A stretch of DNA of 30,273 nt from Chloroflexi bacterium UBA4736 (GTDB lineage Bacteria; Chloroflexota; Dormibacteria; Dormibacterales; Dormibacteraceae), in assembly GCA_002404015.1 (NCBI GenBank), contig DHIW01000076.1, positions 15,956-46,228 of the forward strand. The letters run 5' to 3'. The first letter of the stretch is position 1. The number at the start of each line of letters is the position of its first letter. Both the position numbers and the translations under genes were made by a program. The notes under the pieces were generated by a model. That model made no database searches. It worked only from the letters and a program-made list of their open reading frames with translations, and was not told the DNA's origin. Of the stretch, positions 7,189-15,098 are shown piece by piece.

Positions 7189-8464
7189 AGGGCAGCGCCA
7201 TCGCGCCGAGCACCAGCGCCGCCCCCACGGCCGCGGTGGCGCCGCCCGCGAGGTCTACGCGGGGCGGGCACAGCGGCCGCGGGCGGGGGATGGTTGGTGA
7301 CTCCCCGGGGGGCACCGGGAGAGAGAGGACGGAGGTCTCCCAACCCGTCGGCAGCAGGTCGTTGACGAGGCGCCGGCGGTCCGTGTAGGAAACGAAGCCC
7401 GGCTCCGAGTGGCCGAAGTCGAAGGCGTCCTCCAGCGGGTTCGCCGAAGCCTCTCGCGAGTTCAGCGCCCGCAGCCCGAAAACGCTGCGCACGAACGCCA
7501 GGACCGAGGTGTGGTCGAACGGTTTCGCGCTGACGTGGCCGGGCTTGGCAAAGGGCGAGGCGACGATCGCGGGCACCCGGAAGCCGTAACCCCGGGAGTC
7601 CACCTGGGGCGGCGCCACGTGGTCGTAGAAGCCGCCGTTCTCGTCGTAGTTGAGGATGACCGCCATGGATTGCCACTGGGGCCCGGCGGCCAGGCTGTTG
7701 ATGGTCAGCGCCACGAACCGCTCCCCCCAGGAGATGGGGTCGGGAGGGTGCTCGGTGACCGGCTCCTGGGTGATGACCCAGGCCACGCTCGGCAGCCGCC
7801 CCGTCGCCGCATCGGCCAGCAGCTGCGAGTAAGGCCGCTGGGCGCGGGCTTCGCCGCGGTGCTCCGGGTAGTAGGTCACCGGATTGAAGCCTTCGGCAGG
7901 CACTTTGGCCACATAGCAGGCCCAGTCAACGCCCGCCTCGTCCAGGCGGTCGACCAGGTTCGGCCGCGGCAGCAGCCGGGCGTCGATCGTGGCCGGGTTG
8001 TCCTTGAAGCCCCCCGCCGATGCGGCGATGCTGTAGAGGCGGTTGGGAAAGGTGGGCCCCAGCACGGAGCAGAAGTAGCTGTCGCATAGGGTGAAGCGGT
8101 TCGCCAGCGACCAGTAGTAGGGGATGTCCTCGCCCGTGTAGTAGGTGAGGGCCCGGCTGCCGGCGAGGCTGAAGCGATCGTTGCGGCCCTGGTCGAACTC
8201 GGCCTCGGCCACGTCGGTCGTGTGCGGCACGTCGCTCAGGGCCAGCGTGTCGGCGTGGCTGACGGGCGCGCAGTCGGGCAGCCCGTTGGCGCCCGGGTAG
8301 AGCCCGAAGTAGTGGTCGAACGAGCGGTTCTCCTGCATAAGCAGGACGACGTTGCGGATCGGCGTGTCCGCCGCCCGCCCGATCCGGACCGCCGGAAAGG
8401 CCAGCCCGGCGGCCACGCCGGCCGCCCCGGCGAGGAATCGGCGTCGAGTCGGGCGACTGGCCAC
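7148..8464 (-). CDS. Tat-exported phosphoesterase (phospholipase C / acid phosphatase family)
   Basis: This 438-residue protein belongs to the PF04185-type phosphoesterases, metal-dependent enzymes that cleave phospholipids or phosphate esters outside the cell. Residues 1-31 are a twin-arginine signal (RRRFLAG at 7-13, then a hydrophobic stretch ending in Ala). ENRSFDHYF (45-53) is the family's metal-site and nucleophile region; NYDENGGFYDHVAPP and PFDHTSVLAFV are the later active-site blocks. A hydrophobic segment near the C-terminus (LAGGATAAVGAALVLGAMAL) followed by Arg residues suggests retention in the membrane. The frame is open to 8698, but GTG 8464 sits right before the Tat motif and 7 nt after TCATAT, so it is chosen. 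It is divergent from the glycosidase by only 21 bases. Confidence 0.88.
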   Translation of the reverse strand: MASRPTRRRFLAGAAGVAAGLAFPAVRIGRAADTPIRNVVLLMQENRSFDHYFGLYPGANGLPDCAPVSHADTLALSDVPHTTDVAEAEFDQGRNDRFSLAGSRALTYYTGEDIPYYWSLANRFTLCDSYFCSVLGPTFPNRLYSIAASAGGFKDNPATIDARLLPRPNLVDRLDEAGVDWACYVAKVPAEGFNPVTYYPEHRGEARAQRPYSQLLADAATGRLPSVAWVITQEPVTEHPPDPISWGERFVALTINSLAAGPQWQSMAVILNYDENGGFYDHVAPPQVDSRGYGFRVPAIVASPFAKPGHVSAKPFDHTSVLAFVRSVFGLRALNSREASANPLEDAFDFGHSEPGFVSYTDRRRLVNDLLPTGWETSVLSLPVPPGESPTIPRPRPLCPPRVDLAGGATAAVGAALVLGAMALPFRARAGSPPRPPG

Positions 8465-8470
8465 GGGCCG

Positions 8471-8477
8471 ATATGAT
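8471..8477. promoter_or_regulatory. Overlapping bidirectional -10 region of phosphoesterase and glycosidase
   Basis: The heptamer ATATGAT gives TATGAT on the plus strand, ending 9 nt before the TTG of the glycosidase. On the minus strand it gives TCATAT, ending 7 nt before the GTG of the phosphoesterase. With only 21 bases between the two start codons, both promoters must overlap here and neither mRNA can have a leader of more than a few bases. Confidence 0.5.
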
Positions 8478-8485
8478 CGGGCGCG

Positions 8486-9721
8486 TTGGCTGAGCTGCGC
8501 AAATTCCCCGACGGATTCCTGTGGGGCACCGCCAGCGCGGCCCACCAGGTCGAGGGCGGCTGCCACAACTGCGACTGGTGGCGTTTCGAGCAGCAGGGCG
8601 GCATCGTGACCGGCGACAGCGCCGACCCGGCCTGCGACCACTACCGCCGCTTTCGGGCCGATTTCCGCCTCTTCCGCAAGCTGAAGCACAACGCGCACCG
8701 GCTCTCGATCGAGTGGTCACGCGTCGAGCCCGCGCCGGGCGAGTTCGACAAGCGGCAGGTCCGGCACTACCGGACCGTGCTGGCCGAGCTCCGCGAGCAG
8801 GGCATGAGCCCGATGGTGACCCTGCACCACTTCACAAGCCCGACCTGGTTCGCCGACCGGGGCGGCTGGGCGGCCGCCGGTGCCCCTGACGGCTGGCTGC
8901 CGTTCGTGGAGCGCATGGCCGACGAGCTGGGCGACCTCGTCGACTTCTGGTGCACCATCAACGAGCCCAACATCTACGCCCACAACGGCTGGCTGGTTGG
9001 CGAGTTCCCGCCCGGCCGGAAGGGCGACCTCCGCGGGATGTATCGGGTGCTGGCGAACATGCGCGAGGCCCACGAGCGGGCCTACCGTGCGCTCAAGAAG
9101 CGGCGGCCGGACACCCCGGTCGGTCTCGCCCACCACAAGTGGCTGATGCTGCCGGCCGATCCCGGTCGTCGGCGTGACGTGTGGGCGGCCGCCTTCGCCC
9201 AGACCGCCATGGACCGCTGGCCAGTCTCGGCGACCCGGCTCGAGAACGTGGTCCAGGCGAGTGGCGATTACGTCGGCCTCAACCACTACACCGGCTCTCT
9301 CATCGCCTTCGACCCGTTCCGGCCCCAGGATCAGTTCGTGCGGCGCCTCAACCCGCCCGGCCTGCCGGAGACCGATATGGGCTGGGCCGTGGAGCCAGGT
9401 TGGCTCCGGCGCTCGCTGGAGCAGCTGAAGGCGCTGGGCAAGCCGGTCTATGTCACCGAGAACGGCATGGCGACCACCGATGACTCTCACCGTCAGAGGT
9501 TCCTGCGGGAGGTCCTGGAGCAGGTCTGGCTGGCGATCGAGGAGGGCGTGGACGTGCGGGGCTACTTCCACTGGACGGCGATGGACAACTTCGAGTGGGC
9601 CAAGGGCTACTCGATGAAGTTCGGCCTGATCGGGGTGGACCTGAAGAGCCAGGAGCGCACAGCCAAGCCCAGCGCGGCCCTGTTCGCCCGGATCGCCGCC
9701 GCCAACGCCCTCGTCGAATGA
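8486..9721 (+). CDS. Family 1 glycoside hydrolase (beta-glucosidase/beta-glycosidase)
   Basis: This 411-residue TIM-barrel enzyme hydrolyses beta-linked sugars from disaccharides or glycosides with retention of configuration. The N-terminal FLWGTASAAHQVEGG (11-25) is the family entry motif. The acid/base Glu160 is in CTINEPN (156-162) and the nucleophile Glu325 in VTENG (323-327). HRLSIEWSRVEP (71-82), LNHYTG (265-270) and DNFEWAKGY near the end are further signature blocks. It has no signal peptide, so it is cytoplasmic and would act on imported sugars. It starts at TTG; an ATATGAT promoter element lies just upstream. It is slightly shorter than the usual 440-470 residues. Confidence 0.95.
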   Translation: MAELRKFPDGFLWGTASAAHQVEGGCHNCDWWRFEQQGGIVTGDSADPACDHYRRFRADFRLFRKLKHNAHRLSIEWSRVEPAPGEFDKRQVRHYRTVLAELREQGMSPMVTLHHFTSPTWFADRGGWAAAGAPDGWLPFVERMADELGDLVDFWCTINEPNIYAHNGWLVGEFPPGRKGDLRGMYRVLANMREAHERAYRALKKRRPDTPVGLAHHKWLMLPADPGRRRDVWAAAFAQTAMDRWPVSATRLENVVQASGDYVGLNHYTGSLIAFDPFRPQDQFVRRLNPPGLPETDMGWAVEPGWLRRSLEQLKALGKPVYVTENGMATTDDSHRQRFLREVLEQVWLAIEEGVDVRGYFHWTAMDNFEWAKGYSMKFGLIGVDLKSQERTAKPSAALFARIAAANALVE

Positions 9722-9726
9722 CCGCA

Positions 9727-9732
9727 TAGACT
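9727..9732 (+). promoter_or_regulatory. -10 hexamer TAGACT at the head of the LLM-ccm operon (leaderless)
   Basis: TAGACT lies directly after the glycosidase stop and ends 7 nt before GTG 9739. It is the only promoter-like element seen before the nine overlapping genes 9739-15881, so it probably drives the whole cytochrome c maturation operon as a leaderless transcript. Confidence 0.5.
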
Positions 9733-9738
9733 TCGGTC

Positions 9739-10755
9739 GTGCGATTGGGACTGTCCGTCCCGTATTCGGATCAGATCCCGCGCGAGCTGATCCTTGCGTT
9801 CGTTCAGAACGCGGACCGCCTCGGCTACGACACGGTCTGGGTCGCCGAGGCGTACGGCTGGGACGCCTTCACCATCCTGTCCCAGTTCGCCTGCGCGACC
9901 CAGCGCATCAAGCTGGCAACCGGCATCGTCAACGTGTTCAGCCGCAGCCCAGCGCTGATCGCCCAGAGCGCCGCCTCGATGGACCAGATCAGCAACGGCC
10001 GCTTCGTGCTCGGCCTCGGCACCTCCGGCCACCAGGTCGTGCAGGGCTGGCACGGCGTCCCGTTCGAGCGGGGCATCCGGCGGCTTCGCGAGACCGTGGA
10101 CATCGTTCGGATGGTGCTGAAGCGCGAGCCCGTGCGATACGAGGGCGAGATCTTCCACCTCGACGGAGGCCTGAAGCTGATCACGCACCCCGTGCGCGAC
10201 ACCATCCCCATCTACCTGGCCACGCTGACCCCGACCGGGATCCGCCTGGCCGGCGAGCTGGCCGATGGCTGGATGCCGGTGTTCTTCTCGCCCCGCCACT
10301 ATGAGACGTTGATCAAGCCCGAGCTTCAGAAGGGGGCCGACGCTGCCGGCCGCTCGCTCGACGACCTATCGGTCTGCGTCTCCCAGCCCGTGGTCGTCAC
10401 CGACGACCGCAAGGCGGGGCGCGACGCGGCCCGGCCCGCGCTCGCGCTGTACATCGGTGGCATGGGTTCGCGCGAGAAGAACTACTACAACCAGCTCTTC
10501 CGCCGTTACGGTTTCGAGGCAGAGGCGGCGCACATCCAGGACCTCTACCTGGAGCGCCGGCGCGAGGAGGCGATGGCCGCGCTGACCGATGAGATGATCG
10601 ACCTGGTGACCATCATCGGGCCGGTCGAGGAGTGCCGCGAGCGCCTGGCCGAGCTGGAGCGGACCGGGGTGGACGAGGTCGCGCTCGCCCTCCAGGTGCC
10701 GGACAACGACCCGGCGGCGGTGCTGGCCGCGATGGAGGGCCTGGCGCCCCGATGA
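9739..10755 (+). CDS. LLM-class F420-dependent-type oxidoreductase, first gene of the ccm operon
   Basis: This 338-residue protein has the luciferase-like TIM-barrel fold used by F420H2- or FMNH2-dependent oxidoreductases. Family landmarks are MRLGLSVPY at the N-terminus, GYDTVWVAE, KLATGIVNVFSRSPALIAQ, NGRFVLGLGTSG and PIYLATLTPTGIRLAGELADGW. The substrate cannot be deduced. Its stop overlaps the start of the TlpA-like gene (ATGA), so it is translationally coupled to the cytochrome c maturation genes, an unusual partner for them. F420 dependence is inferred from the subfamily and not shown by a diagnostic residue. Confidence 0.88.
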   Translation: MRLGLSVPYSDQIPRELILAFVQNADRLGYDTVWVAEAYGWDAFTILSQFACATQRIKLATGIVNVFSRSPALIAQSAASMDQISNGRFVLGLGTSGHQVVQGWHGVPFERGIRRLRETVDIVRMVLKREPVRYEGEIFHLDGGLKLITHPVRDTIPIYLATLTPTGIRLAGELADGWMPVFFSPRHYETLIKPELQKGADAAGRSLDDLSVCVSQPVVVTDDRKAGRDAARPALALYIGGMGSREKNYYNQLFRRYGFEAEAAHIQDLYLERRREEAMAALTDEMIDLVTIIGPVEECRERLAELERTGVDEVALALQVPDNDPAAVLAAMEGLAPR

Positions 10756-11267
10756 GGCGGGCCGGCTGGCTGGCTGGCGGCGGGCTCGTGGCGATCGTCC
10801 TGGCTGCGCTGGGCTGGGGCCTGGCCCATCCCGCCAACCCGGCGGAGGGCACGATCATCGGCCGGGCAGCCCCCGAGATCACCGTCCAGTCCCTGGACGG
10901 GGCGACGGTCCGGCTCTCCGACCTGCGGGGCCAGCCGGTGGTCGTCAACTTCTGGGCCTCCTGGTGCGCGCCCTGCCGCCAGGAAGAGGGAGCCCTGAAG
11001 CAGGCCGCCGCCAACCACGGCGGGGTCCGCTTCCTGGGGGTCGACATCCTCGACAGCCCGGCCGCGGCTCGCGCCTACCAGGCCGAGGTCCACTACCCCT
11101 ATCCCGTAGGCCCGGCCGGCGACGCTTCGGTGACGGCTTTCGGCGTCAAGGCGCCGCCCCAGACGTTCTTCATCGACGGCCACGGCACCGTCGTCGCCAG
11201 CTTCCTGGGCCCTCTCGACCTGCCCGTCATCGACCGCTACCTGCAGCTGGTAGGCGTAGCCAGGTGA
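10752..11267 (+). CDS. TlpA/CcmG-like membrane-anchored thioredoxin
   Basis: This 171-residue thiol-disulfide reductase keeps the apocytochrome CxxCH cysteines reduced before haem attachment. Residues 4-24 are an N-terminal membrane anchor; the thioredoxin fold follows on the outer side. The active site WCAPC lies at 71-75 (Cys72, Cys75) and the cis-proline loop in VKAPPQTFFID. The frame is open upstream to 10632, but ATG 10752 overlaps the LLM stop as ATGA and directly precedes the anchor. By context it fills the CcmG role. Confidence 0.9.
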   Translation: MRRAGWLAGGGLVAIVLAALGWGLAHPANPAEGTIIGRAAPEITVQSLDGATVRLSDLRGQPVVVNFWASWCAPCRQEEGALKQAAANHGGVRFLGVDILDSPAAARAYQAEVHYPYPVGPAGDASVTAFGVKAPPQTFFIDGHGTVVASFLGPLDLPVIDRYLQLVGVAR

Positions 11268-11641
11268 TCCGCTTCGCGGTGCTGGCCGTGGTGATCGCGG
11301 GCTGCGTCGGCTACCTCATCTACTCCGCGACCGGCAGCTCAGCCGAGTACTACAGGACGTTGCCAGAGATCCGCGCGCACCCCAGCCCGGGCACCGTGCG
11401 GGTGCTGGCGACGGTCCAGGACGACGTGCAGACCAGCCAGGGCGGCTTGCACGTCCGCTTCACCGCCAGCGACTCCGGGGCGACCATGCCCGTCGACTAC
11501 ACGGGAACGGTGCCCGACATCTTCCGGCCCGGGATCAAGGTCGTCGTGGAGGGCCGATTCGGACAGGACGGGGTGTTCCACGCCAGGACCCTGCAGGCCA
11601 AGTGCCCTTCCCGCTTCTCTTCGACCAGTGCCGCAAGCTGA
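11264..11641 (+). CDS. ccmE: CcmE haem chaperone, Cys-type variant
   Basis: This 125-residue membrane-anchored OB-fold protein carries haem from CcmC to CcmF during cytochrome c maturation. Residues 3-22 are the signal anchor; the beta barrel runs from about 42 to 112 (RVLATVQDD, VDYTGTVPDIF, KVVVEGRFG, FHARTLQAKC). In the usual protein the haem is bound covalently by His in the HxxxY motif. Here the site reads CPSRF, with Cys114 replacing His and Phe118 replacing Tyr. A CxxxY form is known from archaea and some bacteria; the Phe is a further departure. It starts at GTG inside the TlpA stop (GTGA) and overlaps ccmF by 14 bases. Confidence 0.9.
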   Translation: MIRFAVLAVVIAGCVGYLIYSATGSSAEYYRTLPEIRAHPSPGTVRVLATVQDDVQTSQGGLHVRFTASDSGATMPVDYTGTVPDIFRPGIKVVVEGRFGQDGVFHARTLQAKCPSRFSSTSAAS

Positions 11642-13592
11642 GCTAGGTTCCGCCTGCCTGCTGGCCGCGCTTGCCCTGGCGGGCTTCGCCGGCCTCGTGT
11701 CAGCGCTCGCTGGGCGCCGGCAGGACGCGATCCTGGCGCGCGTGGGCCGGCGCGCCTACTACGCCGCCGCGGTGTGCGCGGCCGGCGCCTCGGCCGCACT
11801 CGTCTGGGCGCTCCTCGGCCACGACTTCGAGATCGCGTTCGTGACCGAGCACAGCGACCGCTCGATGCCGGGGTCGCTGCTGGTCGCGGCCTTCTACGGC
11901 GGCCAGGAGGGGTCCCTCTTGTACTGGACCCTTCTGCTGACGGGGGTGGGCGCAGTCTCGCTGGCGGCCGCGTCCCGCCAGGGCGTCCAGCTCACCGCCT
12001 ACGCTACCGCGATCCTGGCCGCAGTCAGCGGCTTCTTCCTGGTCGTGCTGGTGTTCGTGGCCAGCCCCTTCGACGTGCTGCCGATCACCCCCGCCGACGG
12101 TCTCGGCCTGAACCCGGTCCTGCGCGACGGCGGCATGCTGATCCACCCGCCCTTCCTGCTGGCGGGCTTCAGCTCCTTCGCGGTGCCCTTCGCGTTCGCG
12201 ATGGCCTCGCTTCTGGCCGGCCGTCAGGACGCGGGCTGGATCGCTGCCACCCGCCGGGTGGCCCTGCTCGCCTGGGGCCTGCAAGGCGTCGGCCTCACCC
12301 TCGGCATGTGGTGGGCCTACCACGTGCTGGGCTGGGGCGGCTACTTCGGCTGGGACCCCGTCGAGAACGTGGCGCTGATGCCGTGGCTGGCGACCACCGC
12401 CTACATCCACTCCGCGCAGGTCCAGGAGCGGCGCGGCCAGCTGAAAGCGTGGAACTTCGGCCTGGTCATCCTGGCATTCCTGCTCTCGGTGTTCGGGACC
12501 TTCATCGTGCGCAGCGGCGTGCTGCCGTCGGTGCACACGTTCGCGCTGAGCCCGATCGGGCCCTGGTTCTTCGGCTTCCTGGCGGTGGCGATCGTGGTCT
12601 CCGGCGGGGTGCTGGCCTGGCGCGCGCCGCAGCTGCGGTCCGACCAGCCGCTGGAGTCCCTGGTCTCCCGCGAGGGCGCCTTCCTGCTCCAGAACCTGCT
12701 GCTGGTCGCCCTGACGGCTGCGATCCTCTGGGGGACGGTCCTCCCACTCCTGTCCGGCATGCTGGGGGACCAGCTGGTCGTGGGCGCGCCGTATTACGAG
12801 CGCGTGGCCCCGCCCCTGTTCCTGGCGCTGCTCGCCTTGCTCGCGGCCGGCCCCCTGCTGCCCTGGCGGCGAGCCGGGCGGACCTGGCTGCGAGCGCTCC
12901 GCCTGCCGGCGGCGGCCGCCCTCCTCACACTGGCCCTGCTGCTCGGGCTGGGGGCTCGCTCCGCGGCTGCGCTGCTGACGATGCCGCTCCTGGCGGCGGC
13001 CGCGGCCACCTCGCTCCTGGAGTATGTGCGGGGCGGCCGCTTCGCCACCCGCCTGGCCGGCCCCTGGCCGCTGGCGGCGGCTCGACTGGCGGCCCGCAAC
13101 CGGCGCCGCTACGGCGCCTACCTGGCGCACCTCGGGATCGTCGTCGTGGCTGCTGGAATAGCGGGCTCGCACCTCTGGCAGCAGGAGCGGACCGTCAGCC
13201 TGCAGCCCGGCCAGTCAGTGAGCGTCGCCGGCCACCAGCTGACCTACACCGGCCTGGTCCGGCGGGACCTGGGTGACCACTCGGAGCTGGTGGCGCGGCT
13301 GCAGATGGGCACTGAGAGCCTGGAGCCGGCGCGGGCGCTCTACGCCAGCCTGGGGGGCCAGTCGCTGACCAGGGTCGCCATTCGGAGCACCCCCCTGGAC
13401 GACGTGTACGTGGTGCTGGCGGGGACGGGCCCCGGCGACGCGGCCACGCTCCAGGTGTTCGTGAACCCCCTGGTCACATGGATCTGGGCGGGCGCCGCGC
13501 TCCTGATACTGGGCGTCCTCCTCGGCAACCTCGGCGGGCCCAGGCCGGAGCTCAGGCGGGCCGCCTCCACGGTCCGGGTGCCCGCCCCATGA
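11628..13592 (+). CDS. ccmF: Haem lyase CcmF
   Basis: This 654-residue polytopic membrane protein is the core of cytochrome c haem ligation. The tryptophan-rich WWD haem-handling domain spans 228-247 (from WWAYHVLGWGG to GWDPVEN). His173 (MLIHPPF), His232, His261 and His303 (LPSVHTF) are at or near positions known for haem ligands in this family. About a dozen hydrophobic segments fill the rest, with a soluble outer loop between about 510 and 625 and a final membrane helix. Its length fits the family (about 630-680). The GTG start overlaps ccmE by 14 bases, and the stop overlaps the next start as ATGA. Confidence 0.95.
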   Translation: MPQAELGSACLLAALALAGFAGLVSALAGRRQDAILARVGRRAYYAAAVCAAGASAALVWALLGHDFEIAFVTEHSDRSMPGSLLVAAFYGGQEGSLLYWTLLLTGVGAVSLAAASRQGVQLTAYATAILAAVSGFFLVVLVFVASPFDVLPITPADGLGLNPVLRDGGMLIHPPFLLAGFSSFAVPFAFAMASLLAGRQDAGWIAATRRVALLAWGLQGVGLTLGMWWAYHVLGWGGYFGWDPVENVALMPWLATTAYIHSAQVQERRGQLKAWNFGLVILAFLLSVFGTFIVRSGVLPSVHTFALSPIGPWFFGFLAVAIVVSGGVLAWRAPQLRSDQPLESLVSREGAFLLQNLLLVALTAAILWGTVLPLLSGMLGDQLVVGAPYYERVAPPLFLALLALLAAGPLLPWRRAGRTWLRALRLPAAAALLTLALLLGLGARSAAALLTMPLLAAAAATSLLEYVRGGRFATRLAGPWPLAAARLAARNRRRYGAYLAHLGIVVVAAGIAGSHLWQQERTVSLQPGQSVSVAGHQLTYTGLVRRDLGDHSELVARLQMGTESLEPARALYASLGGQSLTRVAIRSTPLDDVYVVLAGTGPGDAATLQVFVNPLVTWIWAGAALLILGVLLGNLGGPRPELRRAASTVRVPAP

Positions 13593-13804
13593 CCTGGCTG
13601 CTGGCGACCCTGGTCGTGGTCGCCGCCGCGCCCGTCGTGCTCTGGCCGCTGATCCGGCACTGGCAGCCCGACGCCGATCCAGAAGCGCCGGCCGACCCCC
13701 GCGAGGCCCGCCTGCGCGAGCTCGAGGAGCTGGAGCTGGACGTCGCCTCGGGTCGGCTCTCGCGGCTCGAGGCCGACCGCCGGCGGGCGGAGCTGCAGCC
13801 GTGA
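13589..13804 (+). CDS. CcmI-like short membrane protein
   Basis: This is a 71-residue protein with one N-terminal membrane helix (about 3-22) and a charged helical tail. The tail (RLRELEELELDVASGRLSRLEADRRR) resembles the first cytoplasmic helix of CcmI, the protein that holds apocytochrome c for ligation in proteobacteria, but the TPR domain is absent. The start ATG overlaps the ccmF stop (ATGA) and its stop overlaps the ccmA start (GTGA), so it is a genuine coupled gene and not an intergenic accident. The CcmI relation rests on position and a short similarity. Confidence 0.72.
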   Translation: MTWLLATLVVVAAAPVVLWPLIRHWQPDADPEAPADPREARLRELEELELDVASGRLSRLEADRRRAELQP

Positions 13805-14439
13805 TCGCGGTCCGCGGCCAGGCCCTGTTGCAGCGATTCGGCGGCACGGTGGCCCTGGGCCCTCTCGCCCTCGAGCTGCGGGCCGGTGAACGCCTGGCGG
13901 TGCTCGGCGACAACGGCGCCGGGAAGACCACGCTGCTCCGGCTGCTTTCGACCGCCGCCCGGCCCGCCGCCGGCCGCCTGGAGCTGTTCGGCCTCGACGC
14001 CGGCCGCCAGCGCGACCGCCTGCGGGCCCGCCTCGGCTTCGTTGGCCACCAGCCCGGCCTCTACCCGAATCTCACCGCACTCGAGAACCTCGAGTTCTTC
14101 GCCACCCTCCAGGGGCTGCCGAGCTACCGCGCCCGGGAGGCACTGGAGATGGTCGAGGTGCCCAACCGGCGGGCCGGACAGCTGTCGCGCGGTCTCCAGC
14201 AGCGCGTCGCCCTGGCCCGGGCGGTCATGCACGCGCCCGAGCTGCTCGTCCTGGACGAGCCGGACGCCAGCCTCGACGAGGGGGGCCGGGCGCTGCTGGG
14301 GCGCCTCCTAGACGACCGCACGGTGGTCCTGGCCACCCACGACCGCGTGCTGGCACGCTCTCTGTGCGGGAGGGCGATGCTGCTGCGGGCCGGCCGGGAC
14401 GTCGGCGACCCCTGGCAGCTGGGGCTGGTCGAGGCGTGA
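13801..14439 (+). CDS. ccmA: CcmA, ATPase of the CcmABCD haem-release complex
   Basis: This 212-residue ABC ATPase works with CcmB, CcmC and CcmD to release holo-CcmE. Walker A is GDNGAGKT at 36-43, the signature LSRGLQQR at 128-135, Walker B LLVLDEPDASLD at 148-159, and the H-loop lies in LATHD. The length is normal for CcmA, which is shorter than most ABC ATPases. It starts at GTG overlapping the previous stop, and its stop overlaps the ccmB start. Confidence 0.93.
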   Translation: MIAVRGQALLQRFGGTVALGPLALELRAGERLAVLGDNGAGKTTLLRLLSTAARPAAGRLELFGLDAGRQRDRLRARLGFVGHQPGLYPNLTALENLEFFATLQGLPSYRAREALEMVEVPNRRAGQLSRGLQQRVALARAVMHAPELLVLDEPDASLDEGGRALLGRLLDDRTVVLATHDRVLARSLCGRAMLLRAGRDVGDPWQLGLVEA

Positions 14440-15098
14440 GCTTCATCGCCGCCGCCGCGGCGGTCGCGCGCAAGGACCTGCGCTCTGAGCTGCGAGGCCG
14501 CGAGATCCTGCCGGCGCTGGCCCAGTTCGTGGTCCTGGCGCTGGTGATCGCCAACTTCGCTTTCGACCTGGACCTGGTCTCGGCCGCCCGGCTGGGGCCG
14601 GGAATCCTCTGGTTGGTGCTGGTCTTCGTCGGGCTCGTCGCCTTCGGGCGCACCTTCGCGGCGGAGAAGGAGCAGGCGACCCTGGAGGCGATGCTGCTGA
14701 CCCCGGCCGGCCCGGCCGCCATATTCGCCGGCAAGGCGCTGGCGGCGGCCGGCCTGCTGGTGGCCTGCGAGGCGGTCCTGCTGCCTGCCATGGCCGTGTT
14801 CCTGGGCAGCCCGATCTCACCGCCGGTGGTCGCCACGGTGCTGCTGGCGACGATCGGGATGGCCGCCCTGGGCAGCCTGTTCGCGGCGCTGGCGGCCCAG
14901 ACCCGGGCCCGCGAGCTGCTGCTGCCCGTACTGGCCCTGCCGCTCTGGATCCCCTTCGTGGTGGTCGGCGGCCACGCCGTTCAGGCGGCCATGGGCGGAA
15001 CCCCGATGGGCGCCCAGCCGCTCACGATCCTGCTCGATTTCGACATACTCTTCTGCGTCGTGGCCTCCCTGGCCGCGCGCTTCGTGCTCGATGACTAG
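14436..15098 (+). CDS. ccmB: CcmB, membrane subunit of the haem-release ABC complex
   Basis: This 220-residue integral membrane protein has about six hydrophobic segments. The start is GTG 14436, which overlaps the ccmA stop; the same frame is open further upstream but that part lies inside ccmA. Family features are the N-terminal VARKDLRSELRGRE and, after the second helix, AFGRTFAAEKEQATLEAMLLTP, a conserved CcmB stretch. It pairs with CcmA. It overlaps ccmC by 8 bases. Confidence 0.93.
   Translation: MSFIAAAAAVARKDLRSELRGREILPALAQFVVLALVIANFAFDLDLVSAARLGPGILWLVLVFVGLVAFGRTFAAEKEQATLEAMLLTPAGPAAIFAGKALAAAGLLVACEAVLLPAMAVFLGSPISPPVVATVLLATIGMAALGSLFAALAAQTRARELLLPVLALPLWIPFVVVGGHAVQAAMGGTPMGAQPLTILLDFDILFCVVASLAARFVLDD

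Noticed and set aside
8465..8698. Longer phosphoesterase start at 8698
   Set aside because: The Tat signal begins right after GTG 8464; the extension would place a long non-signal region before it and overlap the glycosidase.
11700..13172. 490-residue open frame on the minus strand through ccmF
   Set aside because: It is antisense to a clear CcmF, rich in Gln, Arg, Gly and Pro with no domain. Such shadows are expected at this GC content.
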